A stretch of 9,555 nt of DNA from Bifidobacterium breve (GTDB lineage Bacteria > Actinomycetota > Actinomycetes > Nanopelagicales > Nanopelagicaceae): assembly GCA_945869505.1 (NCBI GenBank), contig CAMBOZ010000046.1, forward strand, positions 1 to 9,555, in the 5' to 3' direction. Position 1 is the first letter of the stretch. Every line of letters starts with the position of its first letter. The position numbers and the translations under genes are program-made. Of the stretch, positions 6,129-9,555 are shown piece by piece. A model generated the notes under the pieces. The model made no database searches. It was not told the DNA's origin and worked only from the letters and a program-made list of their open reading frames with translations.

Positions 6129-6644
6129 ATGTCTCGCTCGTTAGTTTTAAACGCCACCTACGAACCACTAGGTGTTGTGACAGAACGTCGTGCGCTGCTG
6201 CTTGTCCTTAATTCTCGCGCCACCATGGTCGAGTCATCTGGAAGTGTTCTGCATTTTGCGCAGGGTCAGATCGAACTCCCATCGGTAATTCGGCTAAATA
6301 AATTTGTAAAAATTCCATATCGCCACGCGGTGCCACTTTCACGACGTGCAATATTTGCACGCGATGGTGGTCGTTGTGTTTATTGCGCTGCACCAGCGAC
6401 GTCGATAGATCACGTAATTCCTCGCTCGCGTGGTGGCGGACACAATTGGGAGAATGTTGTTTCTGCTTGCCACAAGTGCAATCACTTAAAGGCAGATAAG
6501 CCGCTAAAAGATTTGGGATGGAGACTTCGCTCACTTCCTCGCGAACCAGTTGGTGCTGCATGGCGAATTCTCGGAACGGGTCGTACGGATAATCGATGGT
6601 TGCCTTATTTAGAGCCATTCGGTGTGGCAGCCGCTACCGCATAA
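6129..6644 (+). CDS. HNH endonuclease family protein with PLMP-like N-terminus
   Basis: The 171-residue protein carries a full HNH nuclease motif with a zinc knuckle. CVYC supplies Cys83 and Cys86, CHKC supplies Cys114 and Cys117, the core is SIDHVIPRSRGG (Asp94-His95), and Asn109 plus the CNHLK segment (117-121) completes it. HNH proteins cut DNA using one metal ion; the target of this stand-alone actinobacterial family is not established to my knowledge. The N-terminal 35 residues (LNATYEPLGVVTERRALLL and onward) form a small domain with a Pro-Leu followed by a conserved Arg-Ala, recalling the PLMP domain of IscB. There is no RuvC segment, so this is not IscB. The start at 6129 matches the usual N-terminus of the family and has GGGG 5 bases upstream. 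It is preceded by a possible structured leader. All catalytic residues appear intact. It may act in DNA repair or restriction, but nothing here proves either. Confidence 0.85.
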   Translation: MSRSLVLNATYEPLGVVTERRALLLVLNSRATMVESSGSVLHFAQGQIELPSVIRLNKFVKIPYRHAVPLSRRAIFARDGGRCVYCAAPATSIDHVIPRSRGGGHNWENVVSACHKCNHLKADKPLKDLGWRLRSLPREPVGAAWRILGTGRTDNRWLPYLEPFGVAAATA

Positions 6645-6650
6645 CTCATT

Positions 6651-6656
6651 TACACT
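6651..6656 (+). promoter_or_regulatory. Candidate -10 element of the small membrane protein gene
   Basis: TACACT (TANNNT) is followed by exactly 7 bases and the ATG at 6664, as in leaderless actinobacterial transcripts. No Shine-Dalgarno sequence lies before the ATG. This argues for the start at 6664 over the in-frame ATG at 6622, which lies inside the HNH gene. Readthrough from the HNH gene 19 bases upstream is also possible. Confidence 0.45.
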
Positions 6657-6663
6657 TAATTCC

Positions 6664-6882
6664 ATGATGATTCACTTTGCATCCGCCGTCCAGATACTTT
6701 CACTAGACAATCAAGAAGATGGAACGTTAGCCGGCGAAGGGCTAAGCGCGCTGGAGACCTTTACTTATTTCTTCGCGGCACCAACTGTGCTTTTTGTTGC
6801 GATCTCAGTAATTACTTATGCTTTGACTGGAGAACGCAAGAAGAAAGAAAAGACCAACTCTGTCGTAACTTCTATCGACTAA
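6664..6882 (+). CDS. Small single-pass membrane protein of unknown function
   Basis: I do not recognise a named family. The start at 6664 gives 72 residues: a short N-terminal part, an acidic stretch (DNQEDG, 15-20), GEGLSALETF (24-33), one membrane helix (about 33-55) and a basic tail GERKKKEK (56-63). The helix followed by positive charge predicts the C-terminus inside. Small proteins with a GLS.LET-like segment before one helix occur in actinobacteria, in my recollection near this locus, but I cannot confirm it here. It lies 19 bases after the HNH gene, in the same direction. Its stop TAA directly touches the stop of the convergent pepN. Its start has leaderless geometry (TACACT-N7-ATG); starting at the second ATG (6667) would remove only one residue. 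Confidence 0.65.
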   Translation: MMIHFASAVQILSLDNQEDGTLAGEGLSALETFTYFFAAPTVLFVAISVITYALTGERKKKEKTNSVVTSID

Positions 6883-9423
6883 TTAGCGGGCATCAACAGC
6901 GCGCGCTTTTAGCGAACGAGTCATTGCATCGCGACCTTCAGCCACAGTACGTCGCAGAGCAGCCGATGCATCTTTTCCAGTCACATCAAGCCAGTGCTGA
7001 GCTTTCTTTACAGTTTCATCGCTTATTGCCCAAGTAGGGAAAGTTAAGGTTGCAGTTGTTTCTGCAATCTCAAATCCCTTAGTTGACCAAACTTTTAGGA
7101 TGGCATCAAAGTAATCATCAACAAATGATTCAAGTAAATCGCAATGGATATTTTCGTTAAAACCACGGCACTTGTAAGAGTGGATAGTGTTACTCAAATC
7201 ATCAGTTGTGATTGATTTAAAGGCGGCTGCCTTAGCTTCGTGGCTTGGGAGAGCAGCATGCGCATAAGCAACATATTGCTTTCCGTGTGCCGTTTTATCG
7301 CGATCTCCTTCGGCTTGGATATCTGAAACACCAAAGATGCCGCGCTTTACACCACACAAGAAAACAAACCAACGCAGATCAGCATCCATCAAAAGCCCAT
7401 CTACAGAACCGTTTAGCATCGCCTTTAAACTTTCAAACTGTGCTGGCGTGAAGGCGTTATTGGCAAAGGCGCGCGCATATTGAAGTTGTGCATCGCTGCC
7501 TGGTTTGGCACCGGCTAACAATTCTTGCGCGGTATTTGCTACAGATAAACGAACTGCATCACGATTCTTTGGCGCAAGATATGCCCAAATAGCAGTATCG
7601 ATTTGCGTGAAAGTTGCTGTGATCATTGAGATATCTGTTTCACCCTTTAGTGCGTTCAGGGCGATTTCAATGTAGTCACTGGCAGAAAGTTCGCCATCAC
7701 GTGTTGAATCCCAGAGTGAGGCCCAAATAAGTCCGCGGGCAAGTGAATCATCGAGTTGGCCAAGATACTTCTTCATCGTGGCGACAGAACGATCATCGAA
7801 ACGCAATTTGGCATATGTCTGATCGTGATCGTTAATCAAGAGTAAGTCGGCCGCCTTTTTGCCTGCGAGCTCCTTAATCTCGGTTAGTTCACCAGCGATA
7901 TCAACTTCAATACTCTCGCGACGAGTTAGCGCATCGCCCTTAATATCAAATAGCCCTATATACAAGCGATGAGGGCGAAGTTCTGTTGATCCGACTGGCA
8001 TTGGTGGCACTTCTTGTTTAACCGCAACAGAAGCATATTTATCACCATCTAGCGCGATTACTGGGCGAAGCGTGTTTACTCCTGCGGTGCGCAACCAGGT
8101 AGCAACCCAGGCGGTGAGATTCTTTCCGCTGGTTGCTTCTAGTTCAGTGATCAAATCACTTAGTTCGGTATTTGCGTATGCATGCTTAGCAAAGTATTTA
8201 CGAAGTCCGGCAATAAAGTTATCGCGGCCAACGTGAGCAACTAGCTGCTGAAGAACTGATGCGCCCTTGGCGTATGAAATTCCATCGAAGTTGGTGCGGA
8301 CATCATCCAGGTCTTTCATCTCAACAGCGATTGGATGCGTGGAAGAAAGTTGATCGGCGCGGTATGCCCAGTTTTTGCGAACTGAGTTAAATTCAGTCCA
8401 AGCCTTCTTGTACTTAGTTGATTCGCTGACCGCCATATACGAAGCCCATTCAGCGAAAGATTCGTTGAGCCAAAGGTCTTGCCACCATTTCATGGTTACC
8501 AAGTCACCGAACCACATATGGGCCATCTCGTGATGGATAGTTGAGGCGCGACTGATGTAGCTGCGCTCTGTCACTTTGCTACGGAAAATTAGAACATCTT
8601 CATGGAAGGTAACGCAGCCGACATTTTCCATTGCGCCCCAGTTGTATTCAGCAACTGCAATCTGGTCGTACTTGCCAAATGGATAGGCCAAACCGAAAGT
8701 CTTTTCAAAATAAGCAAAGCCTTGCTTGGTCACTTCGAAGATGTTTTCAGCATCGACATATTGGAAGAATGACTTGCGAGCATAAATTCCCATAGGAATG
8801 GTCTTCTCGCCTTTATATTCATCATGAACTGATGTGTAAGCGCCGGCAACGATCGCTGTTACATAAGTTGAAATAACCTGCGAGGTTGCAAATTGAGTGT
8901 GCTTGCGATCGCCATCAAGATCTTTAGTTGATTCGATTCCGTAATTTGAGATTACCTCCCAGTGTTTTGGAGTAATTGTGCTGATCGTGAAGGTTGCCTT
9001 TTGATCAGGTTGATCGAAGCAGGCATACATACGGCGCGCATCGCCAGTTTCGAACTGGGTGTATAAATAAACCTCGTTATCGGCTGGATCCACAAAGCGA
9101 TGCAGTCCTTCTCCAGAGTTTGAGTAGATTCCTTCGTGTTCAATTTCTAGAGTGTTATCTGCCGCAATTGCAGGCAAGAAGATTGATTCGCCATCAAATT
9201 TAGGATCAAAATCAGCACCATTTAGCTTTGCGCTGATAACACGCTTGCCAACGCAATCAATAAACGTGGTTGCACCTGGCTTTAGCCCCGCAAATTTAAT
9301 AGTTGTCTTAACCAGGAAAGTTTCAGCACCGGTGGTCACGTCTAAGTCGATTTTGTAACTCTCAACTTTGATGATCGCTGAACGCTGGGTGGCTTCGATT
9401 TGCGTGATATTTGTACCTGGCAC
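6883..9423 (-). CDS. pepN: Aminopeptidase N, M1 family zinc metallopeptidase
   Basis: The 846-residue cytosolic enzyme removes N-terminal amino acids from peptides in late protein turnover. Numbering from the chosen start, it has the exopeptidase motif GAMEN (263-267) and the zinc site HEMAH (His298, Glu299, His302). The third ligand is Glu321 in WLNESFAEW, with the family's 18-residue spacing. The SYAKGASVLQQL segment supplies the likely transition-state Tyr, and a long helical ERAP1-like C-terminal domain follows. The start is GTG at 9423: the protein then begins MPGTNIT, like other actinobacterial PepN N-termini (mycobacterial PepN is about 860 residues). A strong AAAAGGAG lies 5 bases upstream. 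A longer in-frame version from TTG at 9501 is rejected. No signal peptide is seen. The 3' end abuts the small membrane protein's stop, and the 5' end faces a possible divergent gene at 9495. The catalytic set is intact. Confidence 0.95.
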   Translation of the reverse strand: MPGTNITQIEATQRSAIIKVESYKIDLDVTTGAETFLVKTTIKFAGLKPGATTFIDCVGKRVISAKLNGADFDPKFDGESIFLPAIAADNTLEIEHEGIYSNSGEGLHRFVDPADNEVYLYTQFETGDARRMYACFDQPDQKATFTISTITPKHWEVISNYGIESTKDLDGDRKHTQFATSQVISTYVTAIVAGAYTSVHDEYKGEKTIPMGIYARKSFFQYVDAENIFEVTKQGFAYFEKTFGLAYPFGKYDQIAVAEYNWGAMENVGCVTFHEDVLIFRSKVTERSYISRASTIHHEMAHMWFGDLVTMKWWQDLWLNESFAEWASYMAVSESTKYKKAWTEFNSVRKNWAYRADQLSSTHPIAVEMKDLDDVRTNFDGISYAKGASVLQQLVAHVGRDNFIAGLRKYFAKHAYANTELSDLITELEATSGKNLTAWVATWLRTAGVNTLRPVIALDGDKYASVAVKQEVPPMPVGSTELRPHRLYIGLFDIKGDALTRRESIEVDIAGELTEIKELAGKKAADLLLINDHDQTYAKLRFDDRSVATMKKYLGQLDDSLARGLIWASLWDSTRDGELSASDYIEIALNALKGETDISMITATFTQIDTAIWAYLAPKNRDAVRLSVANTAQELLAGAKPGSDAQLQYARAFANNAFTPAQFESLKAMLNGSVDGLLMDADLRWFVFLCGVKRGIFGVSDIQAEGDRDKTAHGKQYVAYAHAALPSHEAKAAAFKSITTDDLSNTIHSYKCRGFNENIHCDLLESFVDDYFDAILKVWSTKGFEIAETTATLTFPTWAISDETVKKAQHWLDVTGKDASAALRRTVAEGRDAMTRSLKARAVDAR

Positions 9424-9428
9424 GACGG

Positions 9429-9436
9429 CTCCTTTT
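9429..9436 (-). promoter_or_regulatory. Strong ribosome-binding site deciding the pepN start
   Basis: On the minus strand AAAAGGAG lies 5 bases before the GTG at 9423. It is the best Shine-Dalgarno match in the window and selects this GTG over the in-frame TTG 26 codons upstream. Confidence 0.8.
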
Positions 9437-9460
9437 AGGCTGATGTTTTTTGCTTCTCGT

Positions 9461-9466
9461 AGTCTA
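9461..9466 (-). promoter_or_regulatory. Candidate -10 element of pepN
   Basis: TAGACT on the minus strand fits TANNNT and would give a leader of about 30 bases before the GTG at 9423. The overlapping plus-strand bases 9460-9465 read TAGTCT, also TANNNT, so the spot could serve both divergent directions. No convincing -35 is visible for either, so the assignment is tentative. Confidence 0.3.
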
Positions 9467-9494
9467 ATCGTGAAAGAGTTGTGCTGTGGAACCC

Positions 9495-9555
9495 ATGACA
9501 AACCGAAGTTATCGCCTGCGCGGGGTGCGGATCACCCCATCACAACAAGCCGCCC
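9495..9555 (+). CDS. Possible start of a divergent gene, cut by the window edge
   Basis: An ATG at 9495 opens a frame with no stop to the window end (20 codons, MTNRSYRLRGVRITPSQQAA). It is divergent from pepN, with a possible TAGTCT -10 at 9460-9465 and a weak GGA before the ATG. The peptide is rich in Arg and I do not recognise it. It does not resemble the DsbA-like protein that I recall beside pepN in mycobacteria. Sixty bases without a stop can occur by chance, so this is only a candidate. Confidence 0.3.
   Translation, partial: MTNRSYRLRGVRITPSQQAA

Noticed and set aside
6208..6618. 136-residue minus-strand open frame inside the HNH gene
   Set aside because: It is antisense to a gene with a clear HNH motif set, its translation shows no recognisable domain, and no promoter or ribosome-binding site supports it.
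6129..6644. HNH gene as IscB or a mobile element
   Set aside because: There is no RuvC domain or bridge helix, no terminal repeats or transposase nearby, and the gene sits in ordinary housekeeping context.
6622..6663. Longer small membrane protein from ATG 6622
   Set aside because: That start lies inside the HNH gene with no ribosome-binding site. The ATG at 6664 has the TANNNT-N7 arrangement.
6896..6914. GCGCGCGCTTTT near the pepN 3' end as a terminator
   Set aside because: The GC run is self-complementary without a proper loop and lies within pepN codons, so it is not a convincing stem-loop.
9424..9501. Longer pepN from TTG at 9501
   Set aside because: The extra 26 residues have no counterpart at the start of PepN proteins, and a strong AAAAGGAG places the start at GTG 9423.

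Overview
The window looks like a compact chromosomal segment from a streamlined actinobacterium with moderate G+C (by eye near or slightly below 50%). The evidence is the gene set: a group II truncated haemoglobin very like mycobacterial GlbO, an actinobacterial-type PepN, EttA, a GH13 alpha-glucosidase and a PLMP-like HNH protein. From memory these correspond to the Mycobacterium tuberculosis neighbourhood from pepN (Rv2467) through glbO (Rv2470) and aglA (Rv2471) to the EttA-like Rv2477c. Near-zero intergenic space plus moderate G+C would fit freshwater Nanopelagicales (acI) or a similar lineage, but that placement is inference.

Layout. Positions 1-32 hold the 5' half of a tRNA (probably tRNA-Arg) on the minus strand, running off the left edge. 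A 52-base divergent spacer separates it from a tightly packed plus-strand operon, 85-5491: ettA, a hotdog-fold thioesterase, a GH13 alpha-glucosidase, an MFS transporter and glbO. Every junction in it is an overlap of one base or a direct abutment. glbO overlaps tail-to-tail by 29 bases with a short minus-strand MscS-type channel gene (5463-6008). A 120-base divergent spacer (6009-6128) then leads to a plus-strand HNH endonuclease gene (6129-6644) and a 72-residue single-pass membrane protein (6664-6882). The stop of the latter directly touches the stop of the minus-strand pepN (6883-9423). Beyond pepN a divergent plus-strand reading frame may begin at 9495 and run off the right edge. No stretch longer than 300 bases lacks a gene.

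How the genes may work together. The operon couples a translation-energy sensor (EttA), an acyl-thioesterase, a maltooligosaccharide-type glucosidase, a permease and an oxygen/redox globin. This suggests housekeeping adjustment of translation and carbon use rather than one pathway. No mobile element, CRISPR array or phage gene is visible.

Most notable is the spacer before the HNH gene. Positions 6053-6126 fold on paper into a three-way-junction RNA whose closing helix contains the HNH gene's GGGG ribosome-binding segment. A good -10 element (TAAAAT, 6037-6042) would start the transcript just upstream of it. This is a candidate, apparently unnamed, structured leader. In addition, three gene starts (ettA, the channel gene and the small membrane protein) show TANNNT-N7-ATG, the arrangement of actinobacterial leaderless transcripts.
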